Shown here piece by piece: positions 33,210 through 46,953 of a DNA stretch of 64,000 nucleotides. The DNA is from Periplaneta americana (taxonomy: Eukaryota > Arthropoda > Insecta > Blattodea > Blattidae), in assembly GCF_040183065.1 (NCBI RefSeq), contig NC_091127.1, positions 25,645,391 to 25,709,390 of the forward strand, given 5' to 3'. The translations under genes were made by a program, and so were the position numbers. Each line of letters opens with the position of its first letter. Within the stretch, counting starts at the first letter, position 1. Below the pieces are notes generated by a model that was not told the DNA's origin, did no database searches, and saw only the letters and a list, made by a program, of their open reading frames with translations.

Positions 33210-33945
33210 TATAGGCTAATTATTGGCCAGAAGCGTTTAGTTAACTCTCTTAATAACAGTAAGCTTTCAGTTGTTACCCTTAACAACACGCTAATCCCTT
33301 ATTCATCTGTCGTAAAAAATCTTGGCTTCTTTTTCGATAATAATCTAAATTGGAATTTTAAAGTTAAAGAAACGAAAAAAAAAAAAAAAAAAAACCTGTT
33401 CCTCCATTCACTGTTTGAGTCGCTTAAGAAACTTCTTGCCCCAGCAACTAAAACTTACCCTAGTACAAACCCTAGTAATGCCGCACTTCGATTATTGTGA
33501 CGTTTTGTTAAGTGACCTAAGTTCTGAACTGTCAGTCAAGTTACAGCGAGTTCAGAATATGTGCGTCAGATACGTATGCAACATCTGACGATATGATCAC
33601 CTATCAACGTCCTTCGCAAGTCTTTCGTGGCTCCGACTTAAAGAACGTGGAACTTTACACTCTTTGTCTTTACTCTTTCGAATTCTACACACTTCAACAC
33701 CAAATTACCTTTCGTCTCGTTTCTCTTATCTATACTCTAACCACGACGTAAATACCAGATCACTTATCTGTGGCGCGTTAAGTATACCTCTTCATAGAAC
33801 ATCTCGTTATTCATCATCTTTTACAGTATCCACCTCGCGACAATGGAATTCCCTATCACAAAGTAATAGGGGCTGCAAGACAATAAACACTTTTAAAAAC
33901 AGCTTAAAAGATAACCTTCTTAGCATTTCACTCCAATCATACTGA
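33210..33945 (+). pseudogene. CR1-like LINE RT C-terminus, frameshifted
   Basis: Blocks in order: SSVVKNLGFFFDNNLNW (the KnLGv..D..L.W block), a poly-A expansion near 33380, ILPHFDYCDVLLSDLS (the ypH.dYcd.v block), VKLQRVQNMCVRYVCN, then a clean 93-codon frame with RILHTSTPNYLSSRFSYLYS, NTRS and RQWNSLSQS. This is the standard CR1/Jockey C-terminal order. Two or more frameshifts disable it. Confidence 0.85.
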
Positions 33946-34066
33946 CTTAAACTATCACTGTCTACATTGTTACTCCTTCCTTTAGACATGCATCCTGATA
34001 GTGCTGTATTTTCAAAATTGTCTCATAATAATCTCTTTCTATTATCTAACATTACTTGAAATATAT

Positions 34067-35094
34067 TGTGACAGCGACGTGAGATTCGAACTCACGACCA
34101 GCGTCCCGCAAGAGAGCAGATCGCGCGTGAGACGACACAGGCTCCACGGACCACTGAGGGACGGCGCGCGGAGGAGAGAAGAGAGGGGAAAGGGCCTACG
34201 CGGCGAGGGAGTTTGCGCGCGCATCTGGTGTTGGCAGAGAGGAGAAGGATCTGGATTGTTCTCTGGAGTGCTATCTCTGGACACGCGTGGAACTTTCCAG
34301 GCTACGTCGCTATGGTTATAAAATAAGAAACGCGAGCGAACTTGAGCAGTTTTCAGTTAATTCAGTCAGTGAGTAAACCAGAGCAAGCAAGCCAGTCTTG
34401 TGTACCGGAGTTCGACTCGAGTGTGCGTCCGCAACTGTGTCAGCATCCGAAGGCCTGAGTTCGAGTGCAGTGGACCGCAGTTGGAGGGACCTGAGTTCGA
34501 GTGCAGTGAACTGTCTCTGAAGGTCTGTGGTACGAGATACTGTGAACTCGAGTGACTGAGCTAGAAGAACTGTGAACTGAGAACTGACAGTTCTGATTTG
34601 TAAATAGTGCTTTGTAAATATTAGTTAAGATTAACAGTTCATTGTTGTTCGTAATAGTCCAAGTAAATTGTCATTGTCGTTTGTGGAGTACAATAACGAA
34701 CGCTGTGTTGCTGTGCGTAGAGCAAATCCCATTGTTGGCGAGAGCGTTTAAGGTGAATTGTAGAAAGGAATTATTGTTTTTTTTAGTTGGTTATTTGACG
34801 ACGCTGTATCAACTACTAGGTTATTTAGCGTCGATGAGATTTGTGATAGCGAGATGATATTTGGCGATATGAGGCCGAGGATTCGCCATAGATTACCTTG
34901 CATTCACATTATGGTTGGGGAAAACCTCGGAAAAAACCCAACCAGGTAATCAGCCCAAGCGGGGATCGAACCCGCGCTCGAACGCAACTTCAGACCGGCA
35001 GGCAAGCGCCTTAACCGACTGAGCCACGCCGGTGGCTTGGAATTATTGTTGAGATAATAAAGTTACATTGTTGTTGAGTTAAATAAAATTTACA
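34067..35094 (+). mobile_element. Solo LTR, with nested SINE A
   Basis: Begins TGTGACAGCG and ends TTTACA (TG...CA), with the 4-bp duplication ATAT at 34063-34066 and 35095-35098. A TATA box (TATAAAA, 34317-34323) and AATAAA signals near 35056 and 35082 fit LTR promoter and polyadenylation functions. Without the SINE it is about 756 bp. No primer-binding site or coding sequence follows, hence a solo LTR. Gypsy-like from duplication length, not certain. Confidence 0.75.
34779..35038 (-). mobile_element. SINE family A inside the LTR, 12-bp duplication
   Basis: Complete: head GAGCCACGCCGGTGGC, box B GGGATCGAACCCGCGCTC, central AAAACCTCGGAAAAAACCCA, tail AGTTGGTTATTTGACGACGC. GGAATTATTGTT flanks at 34767-34778 and 35039-35050. 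Confidence 0.95.
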
Positions 35095-35147
35095 ATATTA
35101 ACATTTTATGTATTTTAGCTTAATTCTGCTACATAGTTTGTATGTCA

Positions 35148-35245
35148 CTGTTTAATTATTAATGGTTCATAGTATTTTGTTGTTTAATTATTAATGGTTC
35201 ATAGTATTTCATTGTTTAATTATTAATGGTTCATAGTATTTTGTT
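35148..35245. repeat. Three 31-bp tandem units in LINE 3' UTR
   Basis: TTTAATTATTAATGGTTCAT followed by AGTATTT(T/C) occurs three times in succession. Confidence 0.9.
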
Positions 35246-35395
35246 GTTTAATTCGTAAATAACTCTTGTATACATGTAACTCTTATCTAAATCAAATTGT
35301 TGAATTCTTTGTAAGTTCATACATATGTATGTATACTTTTTGCTGGTTGAGTGGAAGAGAAGGCCTTACGGTCTTAACTCTGCCAGCTAAAATAA

Positions 35396-35397
<2 letters not shown>

Positions 35398-35451
<54 letters not shown>
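35398..35451 (+). repeat. (ATT)n LINE tail
   Basis: About 17 ATT units directly after the LINE terminal hairpin. Confidence 0.9.
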
Positions 35452-35453
<2 letters not shown>

Positions 35454-35455
35454 GA

Positions 35456-35810
35456 CATAACTTTCATTGTAAGAGAAATGAAGCTGAGAGTCCAGTGTGG
35501 TAGATTCAAAGAAAGCGAGAAAAATAAATTTACCTGAACGAGAGAATACTGGGTAAAAGTTACTGGCCAGTTCTTTCCCGCGTCAAATTAGTCGTACTAC
35601 TATCTTATTCAATTTACCTTTCAGTGGGAGAAAATCTGTCATCACGATTGACTATCTTGGATCGGACCTTCTGGCTTGTTCCGCTTCAGGTTGAAAGCTG
35701 CTCTCTCCACCACTTTCTTCGTCGTCAAAGGTCACTCTTTCCACAAAAATTGTAATTAAACAGTCTCTGATGTAGCCTGTTATTGCGCATCCGTGACACA
35801 TGTTCATGTC
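35456..35810. other. No gene seen
   Basis: Anonymous unique-looking sequence. Confidence 0.45.
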
Positions 35811-36062
35811 CACACCTTTGGAGTAACGGTTAGCGCGTCTGGCCGCGAAACCAGGTGGCCCGGGTTCGAATCCCGGTCGGGGCAAGTCACCTGGTTAAGG
35901 TTTTTTCCGGGATTTACCCTCAACCCAATACGAGCAAATGCTGGGTAACTTTCGGTGCTGGACCCCGGTCTCATTTCACCGGCATTATCACTTTCATTTC
36001 ATTCAGTCACTAAATAACCTAGATGTTGATACAGCGTCGTAAAATAACCCAATAAAATAAGG
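35811..36062 (+). mobile_element. SINE family B
   Basis: Near-consensus: CCACACCTTTGGAGTAACGG head, GGGTTCGAATCCCGGTCGGG box B, TTTTTTCCGGGATTTACCCT central domain, AGCGTCGTAAAATAACCC tail. No obvious duplication. Confidence 0.9.
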
Positions 36063-36414
36063 ACGACTCTTTGCACGTCAGCCATACTGAGGCCTATTGT
36101 ATACCCGAACTGTATGGGATAAATAAGGATAAGGATGTACCAGCCCACTGGCCGCATGTGACTCCTCATCTGCTCACCCAATGGGGGCTTTCTACCCTTC
36201 CCCACCCTAAGTTCACACCGTGAAGGTGACCAAGCAGCACAGGATCCATTCCAACGGCCCTTCCAAGGTATGGAAGGAATGAATCCTGGCAGAGATATTG
36301 CGGAAGTCTAGGAACTCAGGAACGGTTGTAGAGGGGACGCCCCCTCCCGTAAGTGGATGAAGACATGCGTCTTGACCTGAATATGTCTATTGAATGAGAT
36401 GAGAAAGATGAATG
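36063..36414. other. Unclassified moderately GC-rich segment
   Basis: May belong to the adjoining SINE D or to another repeat; contains CACCCAATGGGGGCTTTCTA and GACGCCCCCTCCCG. No coding evidence. Confidence 0.35.
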
Positions 36415-36628
36415 ATATGATATGAAGATCTAGATTTTTTTTTTTTCTACACGGGAGGTGAAGGGAAAATGGAGCGTGGCAATGAAAACTCCAACCCGAC
36501 ATTCGTCTAAGTAAGTGTGAAAAACCACGGAAAAATTTCAGTCAGGTTGGTCAGTCCGGGAATCGAACCATAGACCTCCTGAATGCGAGTCCCATGCAAT
36601 ACGCATGAGCCGACTCGCTCGGTACGAC
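36415..36628 (-). mobile_element. SINE family D, tRNA-headed
   Basis: On the minus strand: CCGAGCGAGTCGGCTCATGC (box A region), ATGGTTCGATTCCCGGACTG (box B), then AAATTTTTCCGTGGTTTTTC and GAATGTCGGGTTGG, a variant of the central domain seen in SINE A and B. Confidence 0.7.
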
Positions 36629-37137
36629 CTAATTACTCAAGCTGATGACTTTATTGTGGCAAAAGAAGTGATGGACATGGTGGTGATGACAGTAATGAGA
36701 ATGATGTTTATTGTGACAAAAGTGATAATGACATTCATCATGATGGTGACGATAATTGAAGAGTCCACTGCAAGAATGATGGATGTCACTTTCTTGTCGA
36801 AAATGAACCAAGACTGTCAATGCATACCTTAAGACATATAGAATGTACATACAGAGTTATATGGCATTAACACTGATAGTCATTGTCCAGTAATGATCGG
36901 AAAATCACAGTTAAGCTTTGAGCTCTAAGCATTTCAAACTTTCAATTTACACAGTGTCAATACGGCGGTTGCTGTCGTCTGCGATACAACGAACTTTGCT
37001 GTTGATTTTCGAGTTTGGCATTTTTTCCGGTTATTATATGCTTATTTAAGTTCTGTTAACTCTCGCTAGTGGTTTTATATTTTATTTTATCCGTCTTAGT
37101 ATTTATTTTATTATTGTAAATATTTTTGTTTTATCAC

Positions 37138-37138
<1 letters not shown>
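36629..37138. other. No gene seen
   Basis: ATG/GTG-rich frames at 36605-36850 reflect a GATGATGG-type low-complexity patch, not a gene. Confidence 0.5.

Positions 37139-37183
<45 letters not shown>
37139..37183. repeat. (ATT)n microsatellite
   Basis: About 14 units; a SINE C sits at its right edge. Confidence 0.9.
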
Positions 37184-37184
<1 letters not shown>

Positions 37185-37405
37185 AATTGTCGACCTGGTT
37201 GGCAAGTTGGTATAGCGCTGGCCTTCTATGCCCAAGGTTGCGGGTTCGATCCCGGGCTAGGTCGATGGCATTTAAGTGTGTTTAAATGCGACAGGCTCAT
37301 GTCAGTAGATTTACTGGCATGTAAAAGAACTCCTGCGGGACAAAATTCCGGCACATCCGCTGATATAACCTCTGTAGTTGCGAGCGTCGTTAAATAAAAC
37401 ATAAC
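37184..37405 (+). mobile_element. SINE family C, second copy
   Basis: Collinear with 31750-31976 but with a 5-base deletion in GGCACATCCGCTGATATAAC. Probable duplication ATTATTAAT at 37175-37183 and 37406-37414. Confidence 0.9.
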
Positions 37406-37462
37406 ATTATTAATTAATTATTTTGTATTACAATCTTTGTATCATTTCTGTCACGATTATTC

Positions 37463-37502
<40 letters not shown>

Positions 37503-37539
37503 GTTACTATTATTTGTATCATCAGCATTATTATTTGAA

Positions 37540-37650
37540 CCCTGTAAAATTTATGTAGACTACTGGACTGTACCCGAGCACGAGCATATGCTCATTTCGG
37601 GTATCTATTCATATGTATTCAATTCAAATGTAAATTGTAAATAAATTCGA
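37540..37650 (+). mobile_element. LINE 3' end with terminal hairpin (second hairpin type)
   Basis: ACCCGAGCACGAGCATATGC continuing to TCGGGT (37572-37602) folds into a stem, followed by AATAAATTCGAATTTG. Position and A-rich end suggest a LINE 3' terminus; no coding part. An (ATT)n run precedes it at 37460-37502. Confidence 0.45.
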
Positions 37651-37868
37651 ATTTGAATTGCTTCTCCTGCAAAATGTAATCCAAATGACATCCATCATTC
37701 TTGCAGTGGACTCTTCAATTAATATTATTGTTATTATAATAAATTATTATTATTGTAATACTGTTTATAAGAAGAGCGAGAACATTAACACCACTATCAC
37801 AATTATCATCATAAAATCTTCATATCATCACCATCATCCTCATCATCCACACAATTACCTTTATCTTT

Positions 37869-38084
37869 AGGGGAGAGTCGGGTAGTATCGGACATCGGGT
37901 AGTATAGGACAGTGCGTTTCTTTCATCTACCACCATATGGTAATACCTGAATGACATGGTTACGTTTCTCTATGCGACATCACAGAAACGTAACCATGTC
38001 AATCAGGTACTATCATCGTGTGGTAGATGAAAGAAACTCACTGTCCGATATTACCCGATGTCCGATACTACCCGACTCTCCCCT
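37869..38084. mobile_element. 216-bp palindromic MITE, AGGGGAGAGTC termini
   Basis: AGGGGAGAGTCGGGTAGTAT at the left and its inverse at the right; the arms match almost throughout around a centre near 37975. Flanked by ATCTTT at 37863-37868 and 38085-38090. Its termini resemble the larger element at 41632-44920. Confidence 0.8.
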
Positions 38085-38721
38085 ATCTTTATAATCATTA
38101 TCATTCTTCCACTCATTATGTCACACGAAGAAGTTTATTTACTCGATACATAGAGCCAGTCACCGACCCAATTTTATTTTGACAAGTGGAACATTGTGAC
38201 TAGAAACACAAACTGCAGGGCACTGCCACTCTCCTATTTGATTTTAATTGAATTAACAGGAATTTAAACTTTGCAGTCGTGTAATCTCCAGAGGAAGTCC
38301 GAAAACAGAAATACAAACACATTTAATTAAATTAAAATCTAGTAGACATCCAGCAATCGTCCTCCCTCTAGCGTTATTTCAACAGCAATGTTTGTTGTTC
38401 CTTCGTGACAAGGTGTTAAAACTCTTCTTCCGTTATGGGACAACACCCTACATGTACCCGCTATACAAAAGACCTAATCTTTTATTGACATTTAAGTTGC
38501 ATGTATGCTATTGGCGTAAGTATTTCGGTTAAGTGTGCACTGTCGAATTGATCGGTTCTAGTGTGTGATTGATTTCAAAATAAAATTTAACTTTATTATG
38601 AAAATTTAATGATTCAGAAGAAAATTGAGCTAACAGGAGAAAGACAAACGACAGCTTAATTTTCTAAAAAAAAAAATTCATATACAGGGTGGGTACATTA
38701 ATTCACAGAAATAAGTTTTTA
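38085..38721. other. No gene; mariner-like terminus near 38684
   Basis: TATACAGGGTGGGTACATTA at 38681 looks like a mariner-type end directly before the LINE at 38722, but no partner terminus was found. Confidence 0.4.
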
Positions 38722-39595
38722 AGCAGAACTTCTAGCAATTAATGAAGCTATGAAATGGTACATTAAGAACGAAAACAGAGCGCGCATATTTAGTGACTCC
38801 CAAGCTGCCCTTCATTGCATCGCTGACAAGTACAACCGTCACCCATTAGCGATAGAGGCAAGGGAATTACTTGAAAAGTACGCGCAGCACATATGCCTCA
38901 CTTGGGTCCGTGGACACAATGGTGTAAGAGGAAATGAAAGAGCTGATGAGCTATGAAAGCTGCAGCATCCAGCAACGAAACTCCGACATACAATTTACAA
39001 CCGATATCATATATCAAGAAACAAATACGACAATAGACTCAAAACTGGAATACTAGATGGACGACAAGCACAACCGGATCACTAACAAGAGACACCTACT
39101 TCCCAACAATCCACGACCGACTCAAAAGCCATCACTTCAAACCTACTTTCGTAACAACGCAGTTTCTTTCTGGACATGGGAAATTTGGAACTTACGACAG
39201 ATTCAACATTCCAACAGACATCGACTCTAAATGCTCCTGCCGCGAAGACCTTCACAGTGTGAAACACCTTCTATTTGACTGTCCTATTATTGAAGCAAAG
39301 ATATTTCAAATAAAGACACATCTTCTGGACTGCGACACCGCATACAGGACTCCACTATGTGAAGTGATTAAAAAACCTTGTTGCTACAGACAATTTATAG
39401 ACTTGCTAAACTTTATATTTAAAAGACTGTAGATACATATTTCACCATTATCTGTGTAAAAATAAGTAGTATAGATAAGTAAAATACAGTATAACAAAAA
39501 CTGAAACCCTAGCATACCGCTTGGTGAATTAGGGTTCTTTTGAACAGATATTTAATAATAACAAAGTGAATGTGAAGAACTTGTAATAAATTAGT
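38722..39595 (+). mobile_element. LINE 3' part encoding RNase H (I/R1-like)
   Basis: RNase H coding remnant followed by a zinc-knuckle-like tail, stop near 39432, and a 3' UTR with the hairpin ACCCTAGCATACCGC ... TTAGGGT (39504-39536). Having RNase H places it nearer I/R1/LOA-type LINEs than the other LINEs here. Confidence 0.75.
38724..39432 (+). pseudogene. LINE RNase H domain and C-terminal tail, frameshifted
   Basis: ELLAINEAMKWY carries the conserved Glu of RNase H, ARIFSDSQAAL the central SDSQAA motif with Asp, and LTWVRGHNGVRGNERADEL the WVpGH...GNe.AD block, so all catalytic positions from the second onward are visible. After a stop the frame shifts and reads FLSGHGKFGTYDRFNIP, CSCREDLHSVKHLLFDCP, a CxC...H...C tail common in these LINEs. 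RT is absent. Confidence 0.85.
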
Positions 39596-40454
39596 TTTCT
39601 TATGCATCCAATAGTTTTGAGAATACGAAATGTAACGTGTTGCAACATTGCAAAGAGTACCAGTGCTTCTTAAGGTCATTGCTCCGTAGTGGGGTTGAGT
39701 GTAACTTCACTCTTGAGAGAGGAGAATGTAAACAAAAACGTCTCATCAGATACGTTTCTATCAAATTACTGCACGACCTGTACAATTAAAATCCTTCAAA
39801 TTGTCACTTCACTTCGTCTAATTCGAAGTCCATTAACAGCTTCTCATTGCGTGTTCGTTAATACACGAACATGCTAATCTTTTAATAATCCTGTCAAATT
39901 AAAACACAAAATAAAATATATCGGTAAATATTAATTACATTACATACACATGCAAATGACTCACACAGGTCTAATTACTTTCCAGCAACAGATAAATAAT
40001 ATTGATTTTATAGAATTTCCATCTCGGTTCTTCTCATCATTTCTCTTTCCACCTATTTTCGACATCGAGGGGTCATATTTCAGCAACAGTTAATTTAATG
40101 GAAGGAAGATATAAACCACAACATTATCAATAAAGAGAAATCAAATGAACTGTGTATTTCATTGAAAAAAATGTGCAAGGATGTGTTGACTTGACGGGAC
40201 AATCAGGACGTCAATGTTGTCTAACACGTCGGTATGATAACCTAAGATAGAGTACAGTCCACTTTATACAGGGACATCATTTTATTTTTACTTCGATTTT
40301 TATTGTACCTGAGTTTTTTTATGTACTTCACTCCCATTCCTTCTACTAATGAAGTTCAACCGTCCTCCACACAGAACCAATGCCGCATATGCAGTCAAAG
40401 TCGCCTTATGGTCATAGTAAACAGTATTGAGTTAGTGAGTATAGTACGGTCCAG
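39596..40454. other. No gene seen
   Basis: Anonymous; a TATACAGGGACATC near 40270 resembles a mariner-type terminus. Confidence 0.4.
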
Positions 40455-40760
40455 AAATATAGTTGCGTTTTCCAGTGAAGAAAGAGCTTTCAATATTGAA
40501 TCATATTTTCGCACAGATACTGTACGTCCGTTTTCTTACGTTACACCCCGATTTTCCCCACCTGCTTCTGCTCGCCCCTCTGTAAAGACTAGTGGTTCGG
40601 CTGACTTAGTTCTTTTCTGAAAACATTTTCTCTTAGGAATTGGACGTCTACGTAATATTGTACAACTGTTTAAAGTAACTTAAATAAGTTAAGTAAATTA
40701 ACTGTCACGTGATTTCCCCTTTTCTACGATCCTGCGACATAACCACTTGGACGGACAGTA
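40455..40760 (+). pseudogene. DUF4817-type transposase N-terminal remnant
   Basis: The frame ending at 40618 contains VAFSSEERAFNIESYFRTD and RFSPPASARPSVK, matching the N-terminal DNA-binding region of DUF4817/mariner transposases ('ft.eEra.iv..yf...s......FP....P...tv..l...f..tGsv'). Following non-coding sequence to about 40760 is shared with 16290-16490, defining a dispersed family. Confidence 0.55.
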
Positions 40761-41631
40761 GATAGCAATATGAGTAATTTTATCTTTTCGGATAGGGCAG
40801 AAGTGAAGATTGAGTTTACAGTACGTAAGGTACGTACTCTTTATGGAGTAGGTACAGAATTATTTCAACATGAGTTAATGGTACGAAGGACGAAACTGGA
40901 AATTGGAATTAGGTATAATAGTCTAAAGTGAGATAATAAGGACAAACGAACTGAAGCCAGTATCGAAATGAACGTCCACCATTTTCAAAATTCTGTTTAA
41001 ATATCCATATTATGATTATTTGTCAATTTAAATCTACTCTCTATATTGTAGGCTAATGTGCTGTAGACAGTATAATATACACTGCATAATGAATACGTCC
41101 GCATGGACAGCTCAGTTCGTGAGTAAAAACACTTATTGTTAATACTGTACTGTATTTTGATTAAAGAAAAACCTAATGAAAATTATCAAACTCAAAATCG
41201 TGATATTTCCTAGTTCACGTAAATGGATGAACTACTTTTCTTCCCTCCTATACCTAGTAAAGTGATTTGTTTGTACTTTACGCCAGTATCATCAAACTCC
41301 GGTCGTAGAAGGGGGTAGCAAACAGTGTTTTCGGTTCTCAACCGTTAATCCAAAGGTATAGCCGGGTTAATATTAAAAATGCTACTAAAAATAAAATGAT
41401 GTCCCGGTATAAAAATAAACATCATATATCTTTGGTAAGTAATACTGTAAGCAATCCGTGGTGTGACAACCCATGTAGGGCCAAGCTCGACCAGCAGACT
41501 GCTATCCTCACGTCTACATGTCTCAACGACAACTACACTTTCAACGCAATATTCAGCATCGAAAATCAACATGGACGAAAAATGGCCAAAAATGTTCGCC
41601 TTAAGTCTATCAGAGACAAGGAAAAGGATGT
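40761..41631. other. No gene recognised
   Basis: Frames of 75-85 codons near 41345-41653 on both strands show no motif. Confidence 0.4.
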
Positions 41632-42088
41632 AGGGGAGAAGTGGGTACAGTAAGACAGGAAGAACAGTGAGACATTTTTTATTAGATGGTAAATTTTGAT
41701 GTTGAGATGTTGGTAAGAGTGGAGTTGTGTGTTGTATGAGTAAAGTAACAGTATTTTCATACTCGATTTGATTCTAGTTATAAAGGTGAGTGATGAAAAA
41801 ATAATTCGTAATTTTTCAATCTGTAAATAAAATTTTGGCTTGTGTTTAATGAAGGTTATATTGGATATACATATGAGATATAAATATGAATGTTTTGTTA
41901 CCTAATACTATGGTATTTGAGATTATGTTTGGCAAGGTTTCGTCTTTCTTGTTTTAATTTTGAAGTGATGGCGTCATTTTTAAATGAACTATGCATAAAG
42001 GGAACAGTGAGACATGCCATTGAAGGGTACACTGAGACGTCTCACCGTTCCCATGTACCAATGATTTGCAAAAACAAACTGTAATTAT

Positions 42089-44284
<2,196 letters not shown>

Positions 44285-44924
44285 GTAATTATATTACATT
44301 TACTAGTAACTAACATTAAAAATGAACATACTAGTAACCAATTTAGGAACTGTAGCTTAAAATAATGGATACATTACATTTTAATGGTTTCATAAATAAA
44401 AAATTATTCACAAAATTTAAGAAAATGTTAAAAAAAATAGTAAATAATTACATTAAATTCTTATAATCATAAGCTCTTTTGTCACCAGAAATTCATTTCA
44501 TTTTTTCACAAAAGTTTGAAATGTCATGGAAAATTCACTTTTCCTAATGTTCCAGATGTTTCAATGGTTTCGAAGTCAGACATCAAAATGGTTCTAAATA
44601 AGCCTACAGAACATGTCAAGATAAAGAGACTGCAAGTTTTTGTTTTCTTTTGAAATAAATGTAAATCATTTCAATGTCCGTTAATAGACACTGTGGTGTC
44701 TCACTGTACCCTCCTGAATGGGAACAGTGAGACATTTGAATTTTTTTGACAAGCGCGTACTGTATATTATGTCCTTCATCTATTAACATTTTTCTTTATG
44801 TATTATTATACTCCATGATTTAATGCCCATTTCTATTGCACTTGATTTAAAAATACTTCAATTATCACTTGCATACATATGTCTTAATATTTTGTGTCTC
44901 AGTGTACCCACTACTCCTCTTTCC

Positions 44925-45050
44925 CGAGAAAATCCTCTACAGCAACTGGTTTTCTACCACAAATGCCATCATGATTTCGACGGGGATCAAACCCGAGTCG
45001 CCTGGATAGGAGAGCAGCGCGTCAGTGCTAAGCCACAGACGCGGCCTTAT
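44925..45050 (-). mobile_element. SINE family E, tRNA-headed
   Basis: Minus strand: CGCGTCTGTGGCTTAGCACT (box A), GACTCGGGTTTGATCCCCGT (box B), then AAATCATGATGGCATTTGTG and a shortened body. Confidence 0.6.
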
Positions 45051-45776
45051 TCTCTTAACAGCATACTCTTAGCGTGTACTAATAAATAACAACGCATTTG
45101 TCGTAACACTAATTCTGCATGCCACTTGTTGAACGCCCTGTATAAATAAAGACGTCACGGAAAATGAATTGAATGGAAATACAAGGGTATAGAATTAACA
45201 GGGAACTGAAGGCAAATAAAAAGGAATAAAAGTACGACGGCAATAACGAAGAGATATTGCGGACAAAAAGAAAAAGAACTTTCTTTCTGTGATGTAAAGA
45301 TAAGACGGGAGCAATTAGGGAGGTGCCACAAAGGAATGCATTCTTTTGGACCGTCTTCCAACTCAGACGCTCTTCAGAGCGCCTCGTCCTTGCCGTACAC
45401 ATATGACCCAGCTAAATCTCGGGGGAGGCCATGGCTGATTCTTTGCATGGTCGTTCCCTAAGAAACGTATTTCCTTGCAGAAAAGAAGACGAGATATAGT
45501 AAAAAAAAGTTGAGGGATCAGAAATCCCTTTTGCAAAGAATGCAGCAAACGAAATGTATACAAAATTAGATCTACGTAACAGTAACAACTTGTACTTTTT
45601 ACTGTATTTGTATATACAGATATATATTTTTTTCTGTAATGTTAGGTTATATGGAACTGTAAGATACATTCAAACGATGTATAAAGTGCAGAATTTCTGT
45701 ATGCATACCTTTGTAACAATAATATGTCAAGTATTCAGAATAGGCTACAAGAAGTATATTTAAATTCTATTATGAA
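45051..45776. other. No gene seen
   Basis: Anonymous. GCCCTGTATAAATAAAG near 45133 resembles a mariner-type right end. Confidence 0.4.
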
Positions 45777-45789
45777 GACAACCGTCTGA

Positions 45790-46038
45790 CTTTTTTTAAG
45801 TTAGTTATTTAACGACTCTGTATCAACTACTACGTTATTTAGCGTCGATGAGATTGGTGACAGCGAGATGATATTTGGCGAGATGAGGCCGAGGATTCGT
45901 CATAGATTACCTGGCATTCACCTTACGGTTGGGGAAAACCTCGGAAAAACCCAACCAGGTAATCAGCCCAAGCGGGGATCGAGCGCAACTTCAGAGCGGC
46001 AGGCAAGCGCCTTAACCGACTGAGCCACGCCGGTGGCT
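45790..46038 (-). mobile_element. SINE family A with 13-bp duplication and damaged box B
   Basis: Flanked by GACAACCGTCTGA at 45777-45789 and 46039-46051. The head is complete but box B reads GGGGATCGAGCGCAAC: about ten bases between two GCTCGA-like repeats are deleted. Confidence 0.95.
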
Positions 46039-46071
46039 GACAACCGTCTGAATTCCATAATAAAATTAAGT

Positions 46072-46082
46072 TATTATTATTA

Positions 46083-46123
<41 letters not shown>

Positions 46124-46130
46124 TCTACTT

Positions 46131-46169
<39 letters not shown>

Positions 46170-46170
46170 T
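46072..46170. repeat. (ATT)n followed by (CTA)n
   Basis: About 16 ATT units with one interruption, then about 13 CTA units. Confidence 0.95.
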
Positions 46171-46353
46171 TAGTTGGTTATTTAACGACGTTTTATCAGC
46201 TATTAGTTACTTAACGTCGAAGGGATGGTATTTCACGAGAAGAGGTCGAGGATTCGATATAGATTACCTGACATTAGCCTTACGGTTTGGCGAAAACTCG
46301 GAAAAAATCCAACCAGGTAATTAGCCCAAGCGGGAATGGAACTAACGGCCGAA
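46171..46353 (-). mobile_element. SINE A, headless subfamily, copy 1
   Basis: Tail and central domain present, ending at GGAACTAACGGCCGAATATT against an ATT run; box A missing. Confidence 0.75.
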
Positions 46354-46494
46354 TATTATTGTTATTATTATTATTATTATTACTATTACGCTAAACTATA
46401 TCTTGTGCTAAACTGTAATTGGCCTTGTGCTGTTGTTTTGCACGTTAATATTCTAATAAAATAAAATAAATAAAATAAAATAAATAAAATAAAT

Positions 46495-46922
46495 TACTAT
46501 TATTATTATCTTTATCGTCATCATAATCGTCATCATTATTATTATGATTATTATCACTATTATTATTATTATTATTATTATTATTATCATTATTGTCATC
46601 ATCGTCATCATTATCATCATTATTATTATGATCATTATGATTATTATCATTATTATATTATTTTTATTATTATTATCATTATTTTCATCATTATCACCAT
46701 CATTATCATCATTATTATTATGATCATTATCATTATTGTCATCATTATCGTCATTATTATGATCATTATCATGATTATCATTATTATATTATTTTTATTA
46801 TTATTATTATCATTATTGGCATCATTATCACTATCATTATCATCATTATTATGATCATTATCATTATTGTCATCATTATCGTCATTATTATGATCATTAT
46901 CATGATTATTATCATTATTATA

Positions 46923-46953
<31 letters not shown>

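Larger units (their letters stand above)
33210..35455 (+). mobile_element. CR1-like LINE split by a solo LTR
   Basis: RT C-terminal coding remnant (33210-33945), start of 3' UTR to 34066, a solo LTR at 34067-35094, then the remaining 3' UTR. This ends in the hairpin CTGGTTGAGTGGAAGAGAAG ... CTCTGCCAG (about 35346-35390) and an (ATT)n tail. The hairpin links it to the 3' ends at 3784 and 10161. Confidence 0.75.

Noticed and set aside
34001-34321. 106-codon arginine-rich frame
   Set aside because: It lies in the GC-rich start of the solo LTR and is not conserved coding sequence that I recognise.
36605-36850. Methionine/valine- and histidine-rich frames on opposite strands
   Set aside because: Both come from a GATG-rich low-complexity patch.
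46453-46650. Isoleucine/methionine-rich minus-strand frame
   Set aside because: Product of the TTA/TCA array.
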